64,000 nt of DNA from Undaria pinnatifida (GCA_012845835.1 JABAKD010000026.1:9675699-9739698); one strand, 5' to 3'. Counted from the stretch's first letter, positions 1-11,669 are shown. Translations and numbers: made by a program. The notes: generated by a model not told the origin, from the letters alone.

Positions 1-540
1 CTCAAGCACAGTATCAAAGCGTTGAACACTACTACCTCCAGCTCATGGAAAATCCTACCACGTACGGCACGCATACATACCGAAATTGTGCCGCCAACCA
101 ATTAATTTTTGAACAACGTCCAAGAGCGACTGGCATTGGCTGGTCAATCCTATCCATTACCACCAAGTTCAAACTCATGCAACGTACTATATAGCAACGA
201 GCACTATTCCACGTACGGTAAACACCATCTTCTGAACATTAACAGATCGTTTGCACGCACGTCAGTACAACGTGCACCCACCGCTACCACAATCTTCCCG
301 CTGAGTGCTACTCTTTCTTTGGAAAAATGAACTAGCTCATACCTGGTCCACACGTTTCCTCTACGAAGAGCAGTGGGGTTTCTGTATCATAGATACTGTA
401 TATGAGTACGCGTAACACCATTATAATAAGTTCAAACATATTTTTACGTGTGTTTGTTACCAGTGTCTCCCTTTTGGCCTTGCGACGCCCCCGGGAATTC
501 ACGTTACCCGCATCCCGAAGGGGAACCTTGTACATGAATA
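1..540. other. Unassigned DNA at the left edge
   Basis: No coding region, RNA gene or repeat could be supported here. Short open frames on both strands carry no motif and no low-complexity or conserved run. The block ends where repeat A begins. Confidence 0.4.
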
Positions 541-556
541 TATATTATAAAAAGCG

Positions 557-758
557 AAAATACACTCCAGCTGTGAGATAGAAGATTTTGTCGAAACTCA
601 TCTTTGCAAGCTGTGTGTGATACTCCGATCGCGCGTATTACGGGTTGTGTGTCCTCATGAAGGATATAGGTCAGCGACTCCCCTTACAACCACAGTGTAG
701 CTATCAGGGTCAACAGGGTGATGTTATTCCGTCTGTGCGCGGAAACTATAAAACCCGT
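557..758 (+). repeat. Dispersed repeat A, copy 1
   Basis: This ~200 bp sequence begins at the motif TACACTCCAGCTGTGAGAT and ends near GCGGAAACTATAAAACCC. It recurs at 9679-9878 on the same strand and at 28076-28282 on the opposite strand. Only its first ~100 bp recurs at 34685-34790, and still shorter pieces lie at 1546-1600 and 10432-10500. Copies 1 and 2 continue into the same downstream G-rich DNA, so they belong to a larger duplicated block. The inverted copy is an isolated insertion and defines the mobile unit. No protein is encoded. Confidence 0.75.
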
Positions 759-759
759 T

Positions 760-1644
760 TCTGAGGGGGACAAAATCTGACAGCTGTGCAGGGAAATGTA
801 TCCGTTTATCAAGTGAATCCTGTAAGTCGAATAACCGGTGAGGGGGGGTCGGAATTTTTAAGGACGTGGGAGCCTGGTTTTGATCAATAGCGAGCCGGGT
901 TGGAGTGGGGGGAAAGGGGGGGACTGGGGGTGCGGAAAAATTGTGCGTGGAAGCTATAAATCCTTTAAGCGATAATTCTGACGGTTTTGGAAAAAAAAAA
1001 GCAAAAAGAAAACAAGTGCACCAGTTTATCATAGGGGGGGGGGGGGTTGGGGCGGGGTTGGGGCGTGTGGGGCAGCTCAATCTGTGCGTGGGAACTCTAC
1101 ATTTTTGAGGCGATGAATGTGACGGTTTTGGAATGAATGCATCAGTTTATCATGTATATCGTTTTGAGGTAAGTCGTGCAATCAGTGAGTAGAGAGAGGG
1201 CGGAGTGTTCGAGGGGGTGGGGGTGGGATGGGTTGGGGGGGTTGGGGAGGTGGGGGGGGGGAGGGGAAGGGAAGGGCTTCAGGTGGCGGGTTTGTTGTAC
1301 GTGTGGTGCTAGGTCTAGGTGATGGTGCGGGTGGTGGGAAAGAGGGGGGCGTTCGGGGCGGGCGGGGGTGGGAAAGGAACAGCATGGATGGGTCTACAAA
1401 GATAATGATGAGGTGATATCCAGTGCGTGAAGTGTTTATTAATCTGGCGGATTTCGATATTAGGTGGGGCGTTTGAGCAAGGGACAACGAGAAGGTGAGG
1501 GGGGGGGGGAGATTTTTCATGAGGTTTAGGTCACAAATAATATTCAAATACACTCCGGCTGTGAGATCAAAGATATGTAGGGGCTTGTTATACGCGTGGT
1601 GCTAGGTGTAGGCGATATATATGATCATTCTTTTATTTTTGCAT
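760..1644 (+). repeat. G-rich block downstream of repeat A, copy 1
   Basis: The top strand is strongly G-biased, with runs of 8-10 G near 1035-1050 and 1250-1265. The same order of segments follows repeat A at 9880-10600, and a related block lies at 34790-35470. A conserved sub-motif, a GAGGTGATATC-type start leading to AGGTGGGGCGTTT, lies at about 1411-1475. It is present once in copies 1 and 2 and three times in the block at 34.8-35.5 kb. Open frames here read as poly-Gly/Pro and are composition artefacts. Confidence 0.65.
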
Positions 1645-1840
1645 TCGGTCAGGAGTTTTTTTCGTCTCAGCCTCAGTATGGGATGATCGGAACTGGACGT
1701 TCTCCGTCAAATCGCCGTGTCCGAGCGCCGTCTTCGGGGGGCGGCTCCAACGCCCTTCGCCCTGCCATATCCGTGCTGCACCTCGACATAAACGCGGATG
1801 GACGCTGAGCGAGACAAGCGAGAAGTGTGCAAAATTTGTA
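1645..1840 (+). repeat. Dispersed repeat B, copy 1
   Basis: The core runs from GGTCAGGAGTTTTTTTCGTC through a GC-rich inverted repeat (GCCGTC...GGCGGC around a TTCGGG loop) to GAGACAAGCGAGAAGT. Further copies lie at 5271, 10601, 27315, 29831, 35473 and, truncated, 35859. The unit encodes no recognisable protein, and I see no terminal repeats or A/B boxes that would assign it to a known class. Confidence 0.7.
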
Positions 1841-2709
1841 GTTTAAACGGTACTCTCGAGTTATTTCCGGATCCTAATGTACATGGAGAGGTTGATAAAA
1901 AAAAACTTTGGCGTCGTATTTGTCCCAATACAAATAATACCTACTGTAAAAAAGAAACATATGGTATCGCGGTGGGTATCCTAGTAGTGCATTAAATTAT
2001 TGAATTTCGGCCGGTACTTACATGGATGTAGACGTGGCAAGCGCACGCATGATTAACACGAGGAGGTAGTGACACAATTACTGCGCCAGAAAAAGCAAAG
2101 AACCACACAGCAGCATTCTACCAGTGGCTACGTCCTGCGTCCTGCCTCGAGCGTGGTAGTTTGGGCACATCGACATAGATATTTAATACTTGTGCAAGTG
2201 AATCAGGTACGAGTAAAAGCACACACATTGACTGATGATCTATTGCATACACGCTTTTTGTCTGGCTTATAGCATGGACGGGAAAGTTGCACCAAAAAAC
2301 GGGAAATAAATAACTTTTCGACATGAAAAACAAGGGGGGGAATCGTTTCTGTTCATCATGTTGTTTAACGGCGCCAAGCAAAGGTCGTAGTCGTAGCAGT
2401 AAACGGTATCCACGTACGAAGCCAGTGGCAAGCATTCGACCTGGTATCGCCTCGGTGGGTGGTTCTGTTCCCCTCGAAGACTCTATGGAGAAGTATAGGC
2501 GGTGTGAAAGGGGTATTTTGTTGATGCTGTGGTGCCTCTGTCTCTCCGTTCGTTGTTGTTTTGGTCGTTTGTGCCGCGACCAACTGCGAAAAAACGGTCG
2601 TCGTGTTGGTACGTAACTGACAAGAAATTTAGTTTCACTTCCTACTTGACGTGCTCCTTGCTGCTGACTCCTGCTTGATCACTTCTAGAGAGTTCTACAG
2701 AGTCGGCCG
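1841..2709. other. Unassigned DNA between repeat B and the SINE-like repeat
   Basis: No gene is supported. One short plus-strand frame at 1798-1995 overlaps the end of repeat B and reads through a stretch containing CKIC and a later cysteine pair. It is too short and isolated to call. The remainder shows no repeat shared with the rest of the window. Confidence 0.35.
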
Positions 2710-3050
2710 CCCCGGTGGTCTATGCAGTGTTTATTTTTTTGTACACTACTACCGATGTTCCTTGAGTACATATTACCATCGTTTTGATATTCCTACGTAA
2801 TTTGCAGAACTAACTGCAAAAATAGCATCAACTAACTACTGCTGAGAACGCCTAGCAGCGTGGGTAGGTACAATTCGACGAGAATTGACGAGGGAAGAAA
2901 TGTTGAATTCTTCTCGCGAAACAAGTTAAGGCATGTACCGTACGTAGTGGGGAGGGGGCAGGAGGGCCCGCTTCGTGACCATTGATCTGAATTATGCTAC
3001 TACTGGGAGGGAGGGCGAGAGTAGTGCAAGTATGGGATGGGAAAAAAAAA
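2710..3050 (+). mobile_element. tRNA-headed SINE-like repeat, copy 1
   Basis: It opens with CCCCGGTGGTCTA, like the 5' half of a tRNA, but its A-box region is damaged after that point. It then shares a body of about 230 bp (AATTCGACG..., GGGAGGGGGCAGGAGGGCCCGC..., ACTACTGGGAGGGAG) with the copies at 8511-8831 and 33545-33881, and it ends in an A-run at 3042-3050. Unlike the other two copies it is not embedded in the same larger duplicated block, so it shows that this unit exists independently. The structure of tRNA-like head, unrelated body and A-rich tail is that of a SINE. The class is inferred. Confidence 0.6.
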
Positions 3051-3099
3051 CAGACACAAAATAGAGAAAAAAACTTTCCAGATAAGCTACACTACAAGT

Positions 3100-5235
3100 A
3101 ATTACAGGGGTATTCCGATTCAAAATCACCCTGTGACAAGTCGGACCAGGCGCTCATTGATCTTATATGAGTTGTAGGCATTATATGGTTGTGTTGTATT
3201 CCGGTACATGGCGGTTTGACCGTTTTTACAATGTCTCGAATTGCTTTATCTTTGACGCTCTGGGTACCAACTGTATATATTCGTCCTGATGAGGTCGAGC
3301 GTTTTGCACGAACTGCGGTCGCACGGCAAATTTCAGCCCTACTCGAGTAGTACGCAAGAAAATTCACAAAAATGTCATGGGGGTTAGGTTTTACCCAATA
3401 AGCGAATGAAAAATTCATTTTTAGCAACTGTTGTCTCTGTCGCATTAGCGACAAAGACGTCGTTATAGTATTCCGTGATTATTCAACCATTCCGCGAGTC
3501 AAATACGCAGTGTTTCGGCCTCATTTCAGGCATTTTTTAACGGTTTTATGCTCGAGTTGCGCAAGTATTTTAGCTTTAAATATTTTTTCGTTTTATTTTG
3601 AACACCTCATTTTTGTTTGAAAATGTACTTATAACCGGGGGGGGGGCTGAATCATGGATATAAACCGCTCCATAATTCGTTCATTTATATTGCGTTTGTG
3701 ATGCTGTTTTTGCCGTTCAATGACAAGTGTTTTCCTCATCATCATTATGTGCGTGCTTGCTCGGCACGCCAACCTGATGTAGGCTTAAAATCGTTGTTTT
3801 GTGCGACCTATCATGCAAATAGCAGGTCGAATTGCTTTCGCATTACACATGTTTGCCGAATACGGAAGTATGCGCCAAAGCTCGAGTTGCTCGAAGCAAT
3901 TATGATCATATGATCTCAAGGCCTACCAGCCGATCACGGACAAGCCAATGGGGTTGGGGTTGACACGCCGTGCTTAGAGGTATCGATCCGGGAGACCATC
4001 GTTATAGTTTCCGCTAGGTTGTTCCTCCGTTGTTGGAGCTGTTTATGAATCAGGAATGGGGTTCTACCCCCCCCGTGCGCGACAGACCTGCCCCCCATTG
4101 CTTGGTTGGCCTCTCTCGTAGGCAGGGTGTGGGGCGGCGCCGTGGAGCTCGAACCAATCAGCGTTTTTAGCGGACGGAGTTGGGATTTCCATGCCGTGAG
4201 GGGCGGTGACGACCCGAGAGAACTCGATTCTATTCCCCGGTTTGTCTAACGTTTAGGGATATAGAATGGCCTCCGGACCGAGGATGGGATCCTATCGACC
4301 CCGGGTGGATCTGGCTGTAAAATGTACGACCCCCAGCCATTCAGGGGTGAGCCGGTAGGTGGGGTTGGGGATTGTTTCCGCACCGCGCGGGGAGGTATCA
4401 ATCCTGGTGATATCCGTGTTCGTTCCCGGGTTGTCGGAGACGTAATTTTTTTGAGTGTATGCGTTATGATCGTGGGATGGGACCCTATCGTCCCCGGATG
4501 ACGGTTAATTTCTGTATGATCCCCGGCCAATGAGCGACCAGCGATCAGAGAGAAAGGTCATGCCAGGAAATACATGTATTTTTTTCTCATTTTTTCGAAG
4601 GTTATGCCAAGAAATACATTTTTTTTTTTTTCGTCTATATCTGGAGCCTGCAAAATTAACTGCCAGAATTTTAGTGCAGTGCTATCGCGTATTACTAATA
4701 CTCCATCTACCAGATAGCATCATTTAGCAGCATTATAATAGCATTCGAGGAATTGAATGACGAAGGCAGCGACACCGTGTTTTACGCCTAGAATAACGGC
4801 AGCACAGACATACACGCGCACAGACAGTCGGCCTGCGAGCCTCGGATCTTGGTGCTATAATGCAAGGCGTAGCAGAAGCTGGCCCAGTGCGCGCCTCTCA
4901 GTGGCTACGTATAGAAAATCGCGCATACATGGCAGCCCCCTTGCTGGCCCTGGATGCTTGCTTGAGACAGAACTTGTAAAGACGCACTCGAAACGTCTCT
5001 TCATGGCCAAACTAGAGAGTCAGTTTGCGTGGACTCGGAATCGGATTCACGCAAATAGCGGCAGAAGTAAGTAGTCCACTGTTAGTCTAAATCGATCCCT
5101 TCGCATTACTTTTTGTATTTTACGCGCGTAGACTATGTGCTGTGGGGTAACGGTATTGAATCGAACAAGTCGAAGTGTTGCCCAGCCCTACGCGGAGCCG
5201 GCACCCATGCGGAGCTGTACATATATATAATATTC
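3100..5235 (+). repeat. Long dispersed repeat R, copy 1
   Basis: This ~2.1 kb non-autonomous repeat is shared with 25080-27280, with 38416-40255 (lacking the first ~370 bp), and in pieces with 29405-29800, 36150-36330 and 37860-38415. The middle (about 3930-4530) is a degenerate trimer of ~190-215 bp units carrying CCCTATC-TCCCC motifs. The 3' part contains a short frame beginning ATGACGAAGGCAGCGACACC that has an ankyrin-like stretch in other copies. The unit ends in the hairpin element (degraded here). No transposase or polymerase was found. Confidence 0.75.
4757..4986 (+). pseudogene. Ankyrin-like coding remnant in repeat R, copy 1
   Basis: The equivalent frames in the other R copies (26704-26934 and 39680-39910) read HVAAEAGSVRACQWLRREHA or a near variant. 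This resembles the helix-turn-helix of an ankyrin repeat of the 'AAEAG.L.VCQWLRE' kind. Here the stretch has decayed to QGVAEAGPVRASQWLRIEN. All three start at the same ATG and show differing substitutions. They could be coincidental open frames in repeated DNA, and one ~30-residue match is weak evidence. Confidence 0.3.
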
Positions 5236-5270
5236 ATATATATCAAATCATTCCTTGGTGTCATGGACTT

Positions 5271-5580
5271 TGGTCAGGAGTTTTTTTGTCTCGGCCTAAG
5301 TATGCGATTCGCGGAACTGGAATTCTCGGTCGAATATAGCTTGGTTCGAGCGCCGCCTTCGGGGGGCGGCTCCAACGTCCCTCGCCCTGCCGTTTCCGTT
5401 CCGCACATCGACGTGAACGCGGACGGGTGCCGAGCGAGAAGAGCGAGTGTCGAGGAGGAATTTTGGAAAAATTGTTGAATCTTAATGGCTGCAACGCCTG
5501 AATGATTTACAAAATTGGCATCATTTATAAACGGTACGTGATAATGTTTGGAATTTTGCGGTGGCATACTCTCGAGCGTT
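5271..5580 (+). repeat. Dispersed repeat B, copy 2 (long form)
   Basis: The B core includes a GCCGCC...GGCGGC inverted repeat at 5352-5370. It is followed by a ~110 bp extension ending GGTGGCATACTCTCGAGCG, which is also present at 30035-30165, 35665-35820 and 36000-36145. B copies 3 and 4 instead carry a different 3' extension (GGGCAGTATACGCC...), so two subtypes exist. Confidence 0.7.
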
Positions 5581-5815
5581 AGTTTCTTTGCTGTACTTTT
5601 TTACTAGTTCGTTTGGTTTCTTGCTCGGCAATTTATTGCTTTTGTTTCTGCTCGTTTTGCCAGCTGGAAATTCAATTTTTATTGTGGGTTCATCTAAAAC
5701 GTGACACAACTTACCGACGATATCTAACAACTTCGTGACACAAATTACCGACGGCAAGACGTTTCGTGACAAAATAACTCCCAAACCATGAGACTTTCAC
5801 GTAACAGAATTTCAA

Positions 5816-7205
5816 GACAAAACCAAGCAGGTAGAAGAGCCATCTCCTCGGCCTTTGGCCCTGGCTTTAGCACGGCCGCTGACACTCCAGCCAGCCTCTG
5901 CTGTAGGCATGAACGAGTGCGGTTGATTTGCAGCGAACTATCCCGCTGTGCTCGCTTTTATGCGGCCATTGTCCATGCCATTTCATGTCACCTCCCTTCT
6001 GTTTTAAGCTCGTCGTCGTACGGTTGAGGTACGAGGAAACCCGTACGTACTCGGTGTGAACAGCAGTATGTACGACGAGAATGAACGCCAATTGACGACA
6101 TTGGCAAGCACACAACAGCAGGTGTAGCAGCAGTAGCCTAATGGCGAAACTTCTAGCACATAATGCAGCAACTGGTAGCAACCAAAGCTACAGCCGATAG
6201 CTCAAAGTGCAGTTCGAGTGCCGTTGGCAAGTTTAGTCGTTCACGCATCACTCTGTCCAATATATAACAGATCTCGAGACAAAACCAAGCAGGTAGAAGA
6301 GCCATCTCCTCGACCTTTGGCCCTGGCTTTAGCACGGCCGCTGACACTCCAGCCAGCCTCTGCTGTAGGCATGAACGAGTGCGGTTGATTCGCAGCGAAC
6401 TATCCCGCTGTGCTCGCTTCTATGTGGCCATTGTCCATGCCATTTCATGTCACCTTCTTTCTGTTTTGAGCTCGTCGTCGTACGGTTGAGGTATGAGGAA
6501 ACCCGTACGTACTCGGTGAGAACAGCAGAATGTACGACGAGAATGAACGCTTATTGACGACATTGGCAAGCACACAACAGCAGGTGTAGCAGCAGTAGCC
6601 TAATGGCGAAACTTCTAGCACATACTGCAGCAACTGATAGCAACCAGAACCACAGCAGATAGCTCAAATTGCAGTACGAGTGCCGTTGGCATGTTTTTTA
6701 GTCGTACACGCATCACTCTGTCCAATATATAACAGATCTCGAGACAAAACCAAGCAGGTAAAAGAGCCATCTCCTCGGCCTTTGGCCCTGGCTTTAGCAC
6801 GACCGCTGACACTCCAGCCAGCCTCTGCTGTAGGCATGAACGAGTGCGGTGGATTCGCAGCGAACTATCCCGCTGTGCTCGCTTCTATGTGGCCCTTGTC
6901 CATGCCATTTCATGTCACCTTCTTTCTGTTTTGAGCTCGTCGTCGTACGGTTGAGGTACGAGGAATCCCGTACGTACTCGGTGAGAACAGCAGTATATAC
7001 GACGAGCATGAACGCCAATAGACGACATTGGCAAGCACACAACAGCAGGTGTAGCAGCAGTAGCCGAAGGGCGAAACTTCTAGCACATACTGCAGCAACT
7101 AGTAGCAACCAGAACCACAGCAGATAGCTCAAAGTGCAGTACGAGTGCCGTTGGCAAGTTCAGTCGTACACGCATCACTCTGTCCAATATGTAACAACCG
7201 TTTAT
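5816..7205 (+). repeat. Three-copy tandem array of a ~463 bp unit
   Basis: Units start at the motif GACAAAACCAAGCAGGTA at 5816, 6278 and 6743, giving spacings of 462 and 465 bp, and each ends near TCTGTCCAATATATAACA. The paralogous block has only one unit (about 30400-30850), so the array arose by tandem expansion after or independently of the large duplication. Minus-strand frames read as the same Leu/Cys-rich string in every unit, which reflects DNA duplication. No domain is recognisable. Confidence 0.85.
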
Positions 7206-8510
7206 GTCCATATTGATGAAGAAAAAAAAATTACATTCCCTGTAAGAATGATACGTCGTACGAGCGGACGATCTGGTGTGCTGCTGCCGGGAGACCATCG
7301 AGCATACCGCACGTTTTACCCAAACAAGAACCAACAAGAGGCAGGGCAGGGGCCCCCAACACAGAGACACGTGAAAACCACGGCCAGCTGTCGATCGCGC
7401 AATTGGCCGGTAGTCCGTGCTTCGGTGGGTGTATCGGGAGTCGTTCGTAGTACTACAGCTGCAGACCGTCAAAAGACCACGTGACATATGACATCCCGTT
7501 CTGGTGGCAGCCTCGCCAGTATACCCCCCAATTTTTTTTTCTTTTTTTTTTCTTGGCCCCATGCACCCATTTCCTTTCCTTTCTCTTCTTTGTTCTTTGT
7601 TTTTTTTTTTCAATTGACTTGCGTCTGTTGTGCGTATGCCTAGTGATAGATACTACGTGATATATTTTCGTGGTAGTCTTTCTTGGGTGGCAAGCGGTAT
7701 AGTCGGTTATCCCAGGCGCGAGTAATGAGACGTATGCACCGGTATGGACCTGGTACATCGTATACTGACTCCCGATTTCACTTTTATATGTTTCTGGTGG
7801 AGGCATGAATTGTGTCAGCTGTGATTTATGCGTGTACCACCTTGCGTTGTTTGTGTTTTTCCTTAGGGTATTCCTCTGCTCCAGAGTGACTGGAACCAGT
7901 CCTGTGACCACGGACTGGATTGTGCGAGTTAATGTGAGAACAACTACAACAACTGAAATATTGCCTGTTTCTTGACCTTTCAGCTGCTTCCCGAAAATTT
8001 GTTTTTTCTGCCAGCACGATTTTGAACCTTTTCGCGATTTTTCTTTTTTTGTCTAGTAAGTTGAACTTCCTACCATTTGCCGCTAATTAGCCGCCTGTGC
8101 ATTAGTTGCAGAACGGTCCAGCTTTAGTTTTTCTTTGATTACCACCATTTGTTTTGTAGTTGACGAAGCTTCATCGGCTGAGATCTGGGCTTGGCTCATC
8201 AGCTCCACACCGCCCAGCACCCCATCGCAGCGCTATAGCTCACAGCAACGAAGCACCGTGCAGTGCCCTGCGGCTCAGCTCAGCAGCGCACCGCAGCGCA
8301 GCGCTAGCTCAGCACAGCGAAGCGCTATGCTTTGCCGTGCTCTGCCGTCGCGATCGTTCGTTGTTCATGATATCTAAAACTCCGCGTAGGCTGATATTCA
8401 GGTATTTGGCGCTTTATTTTATATCGCGTCAACCATCGTAATATCATACAATATGGGGGAGGGAATGTAATCTCTATGCAAAGATCCTGTTTTGTTTTAA
8501 TCAATTGTCA
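7206..8510 (+). repeat. Gene-free part of the large duplicated block (copy 1)
   Basis: This stretch is collinear with about 30850-33540, apart from the MITE (31497-31676) and a 1.17 kb segment (32289-33462) present only in the second copy. It contains pyrimidine-rich runs at 7530-7610 and a CAGC-rich low-complexity stretch at 8220-8345. Part of it (about 7560-7950) also occurs in inverted orientation at 29020-29420. I see no gene. Confidence 0.6.
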
Positions 8511-8831
8511 GCGGTGGCCTAGTGGTTTTACCCTCGAATACTGCCAACGTTTGATTGTCCTTGAGTTCGACACCCACCACGATGAAATTTGACTTTATTT
8601 GCAAAAATGCAATCAAGAAAAGAGATCAACTGCTGAGAGCGCCTGCTAGGTACAATTCGACGCGAGTCGACGAGGGAAGAAAATGCTGGATTCTCCTCGC
8701 GGTAAAAATGAAGGCACGTGCCGAAGTGAGGAGGGAGGAGGAGGGCCCGCTATGTGACCCCGGATCTGAGTTACTACTGGGAGGGAGCGCGAGAATGGTG
8801 CGGGGATGATAAATGGGATGAAGAAAAAAAA
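8511..8831 (+). mobile_element. tRNA-headed SINE-like repeat, copy 2
   Basis: The head contains a consensus-quality RNA polymerase III A box, TGGCCTAGTGG (8515-8525), and a B-box-like AGTTCGACACC (8564-8574) at tRNA spacing. The predicted T and acceptor stems do not pair well, so it is not a functional tRNA gene. The body matches copy 1 and the tail is an A-run (8824-8831). The head most resembles the 5' half of tRNA-Glu or tRNA-Asp types (CCCCGGTGGTCTAGTGG in copy 3). Confidence 0.65.
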
Positions 8832-9600
8832 TGTTGCAAAGAAAGGCATATGATTATTTCTACCAGTAAATAATATGTCAGTCTCTAGGTAATACGCACG
8901 GCACCATCAGCAGTCGTCATGGTAGAGACACTCCGGATATTTTGTATTGAGGGGACGCGTCCGATTTCGACAACGTGAAAGCACCCACGAAGCAAAGATA
9001 GCAGACACACATATCCCGCCTTCTCGAGAAAAAACAGAGAAGAAGCGCTACGCCAACCTCTCGTACGAGCAAAGCCACCACCGCACCAATCGTAGACAAC
9101 GCCGACGCAATGAGAGATCGCCCTCCTCTTCTTCGTTTTCCTCCTCGCCCGCAACCACGCAGACCAATCAATGCGACAGCCTTCACGTAACAAACAAAAC
9201 GGTCTTCTTCCAAAACCTCGCCGGCTGACATGGCCCCATGTCAACGTTTGATGCAAACCGACTTTGCATCCTGTCGACCTCGAACCTCCATTGCCACGGG
9301 GACAGCAGTGCAGTCTCTTCATTAATGCCAAGGTCTCTTTCGTTTCGCCTAGAGGCGACGCAGGTTCTCAATAATACTCTTTTCGGTGTTTTTGTTTGAT
9401 AGACGCCAACTTTTACTTGATGGCGCATTCAACATAGTGTGTTTCGCCTATCTATCCTTGCCTTCTTTGTTGTACTCCGGAGTATAATATTTCGTGTTTT
9501 TTCTGTCAAATCATGACTTTCATAATCCCATGTTTGTATTAATCTCTTGGCATTACTTTAAAGTTCAATGCATGCCAAATCGGACAGCTACGCCTTAAGT
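8832..9600. repeat. Gene-free part of the large duplicated block, distal portion (copy 1)
   Basis: This is collinear with 33882-34625. Both strands carry open frames of 80-148 codons, but the two copies differ by small indels that move the long frame into another reading frame. That argues against coding function. Confidence 0.55.
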
Positions 9601-9660
9601 TGTCGAAGTGCTGCCCTACCCGAAGCATGGGCACCGGCGGCGGATGCCGGCGCCCATGCG
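9601..9660 (+). repeat. Hairpin element, copy 2
   Basis: A conserved lead GTCGAAGTGCTGCCCT is followed by an inverted repeat. The left arm is CATGGGCACCGGC (9626-9638) and the right arm GCCGGCGCCCATG (9646-9658), with 12 of 13 positions paired. Copies lie at 5180-5222 (decayed), 27225-27265 (decayed), 34629-34685, 38357-38415 and 40186-40250. It marks the 3' boundary of repeat R or the 5' boundary of repeat A. Confidence 0.75.
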
Positions 9661-9678
9661 GAGCCCTTGTTTAAATCA

Positions 9679-10600
9679 AAATACATTCCAGCTGTGAGAT
9701 GGAATATTTTGTCGAAACTCATCTTTGCAAGCTGTGTGTGATACTCCGATCGCGCGTATTACGGGTTGTGTGTCCTCATTAAAGAATATAGGTCGGCGAC
9801 TCCCCTTACAACCACAGTGTAGCTATCAGGGTCAACAAGGTGATGTTAGGCAGTCTGTGCGCGGAAACTATATAACCCGTTTCTGAGGGGGACAAAATCT
9901 GACCGCTGTGGAAGGAAAAGCATCAGTTTATCAAGTGAATCCTGTAGGTCGACTAACCGGTGAGGGGAGGGCGGAGTTTTTAAGGACGTGGGGGGCTGGT
10001 TTTAATCAAAAGGGGAGCGGGAGGGGGGGAGGGGGGGGAGAGGACGGGTGAGGCAGGTCAACTTGTGCGTGGAAACTATAAACCTTCCTTGTGGGGGAGG
10101 GGGGGGGGAATGTGCCGGGGGGGGCGGGGGGCAGGGGGGGTTATGTCGCATAGATGTAGGGGTTTGCTATACGCGTGGTGCTAGGTCTAAGCGATGGTGC
10201 GGGTGGTGGGCAAGGAGGGAGCGTTGGGGGCGGGGGTGGGTGGGAATCGCAGTAGCGGCATGGACGGCTCTAAAACGATAACGAGGCGATATCTAGGGCG
10301 TGGAAGTGTCTATTAACCGGGCGGATTTCGATATTAGGTGGGGCGTTTAAGCTAGAGAAAGCGAGGAAAAAAACAAAAAGGGGGGGACGGGGGGGGGAGG
10401 GTTTTCAAGAGGTTTAGGTCACATATAATGCTAAAATACACTCCAGCTATGAGATCAAGGATTTGGTCGACACTGATCTTCGCAACATTGTGTGTGATCC
10501 TCCAATCGCGTGTATTAATCATATATATATATGCAGGGGCTTGCTATACGCGCGGTGCTGGGTAAATATATGTATATGGTCATTGTTATTTTTTGGAGTC
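9679..10600 (+). repeat. Repeat A (copy 2) with G-rich block
   Basis: The A sequence spans 9679-9878 and is followed by the same G-rich order of segments as at 760-1644, with G-runs near 10020-10140 and 10380-10400. A partial A head recurs at 10432-10500 just before repeat B, as it does at 1546-1600 in copy 1. The two A-G-B blocks therefore share architecture as well as sequence. Confidence 0.7.
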
Positions 10601-10790
10601 GATCAGGAGTTTTTTTCGTCTCGGCCTCACTATGAGATCTGGGAACTGGAATTCTCGGTCTAATCGCTTCGTTCGAGCGCCGTCTTCAGGGGGCAGCTCA
10701 AACGCCCCTCGCGCTGCCGTATCCGTTCTGTACCTGGCCAATATCGGGCACGTGGTTTGGGTGAGACAAGCGGGAAGTGCGCAAAGTTTT
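10601..10790 (+). repeat. Dispersed repeat B, copy 3
   Basis: B core with the alternative 3' continuation TTTGGGCAGTATACGCCCGA, shared with copy 4 at 27315-27490 and, for the continuation only, with 32560-32620. No coding signal. Confidence 0.65.
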
Positions 10791-11669
10791 GTAGTTTGGG
10801 CAGTATACGCCCGACCTATTCTAGGATCTTGGTATATGCAGAGCTTGAACAAAAGAACATATGGGAAAACATTTATTTACAAGTTGGCGTCATTTCCAAA
10901 TTGGCTCATATTATGTTTCCACAGCACTTTTTTCATGGTCACACCTCGAAGCGTTTGACCTTATTTCGTACGACTGCTGTTTCGTTGCTTTTCGGTATCG
11001 GATTTCACGGATAAATACCTTTGTTCCAACGCTCGTTTTGTTCGAGGCGGGGCGTTCCCTACCCAACGACATCATTACGGTGTCCCTGCCGATTCTTCAT
11101 CCTGCGTCATGGACTGTCAGACAGAGTAAACCAAACAATCGCAACTAATCAAGGTATAAAGCAAGTGAAGTGCTAGCGTACCGGGTACGAAAACACGACA
11201 AAACAGGCCAGACCACAGAAATAGAAAATAAACACAACGAACAGAGTCGCTTTTAAAATCGCAGTACGAGAAACAATGTGTTGTCAGTCCTTTTCATCTC
11301 CGCTCCAAAAAGTGGTTCCGTGTATATTGGTCCACGATCCACGATCCATCTTTCAGGACCCCATAATAAATATCGCACACTAATTTCATGCATATTTATC
11401 CGCACAAACGAAACGTGGATGCACTTCGAAAGGTACGTGTGATTCTGAAAGTAGTAGTGTTTTAAACGCTTTGTTGTGTGGTTGCAAGAACTGCGCTGGC
11501 TACTGACTGTTGTTGTTGCTGGTCAATACATCGTATGCGCTAGCAATTCATTGATGACAGTATAAAAAAAAGCATAGGGATCTTCTTGAAAATGAACGTC
11601 ATCTCTTGTTCGCCAGGAATTCACCGATGATACAGAGTAATAGGGGTCTCCTTGACAATATGTGCTGTG
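10791..11669 (+). repeat. Duplicated block D3, left part, interrupted by retroelement 1
   Basis: This is collinear with 27490-28584. The homology resumes at 24934 on the far side of retroelement 1, so the element inserted into this block. Short direct repeats (CCACGATCCACGATCC) are present in both copies. The paralogue carries an extra inverted repeat A at 28076-28282. No gene was recognised. Confidence 0.75.

Noticed and set aside
724-1553. Pro- and Gly-rich open frames on both strands
   Set aside because: They translate G- or C-runs; tract length differs between copies and the frame is not conserved.
5867-7132. Repeated minus-strand frames reading Leu/Cys-rich protein
   Set aside because: They recur because the DNA is a 463 bp tandem repeat; there is no domain, and frames differ in start and end between units.
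8515-8574. A tRNA gene
   Set aside because: A and B boxes are good, but acceptor and T stems do not pair, and the sequence runs on into a conserved repeat body with an A-rich tail.
8885-9331. A 148-codon minus-strand gene
   Set aside because: In the paralogue (33960-34346) indels shift the long frame to a different phase.
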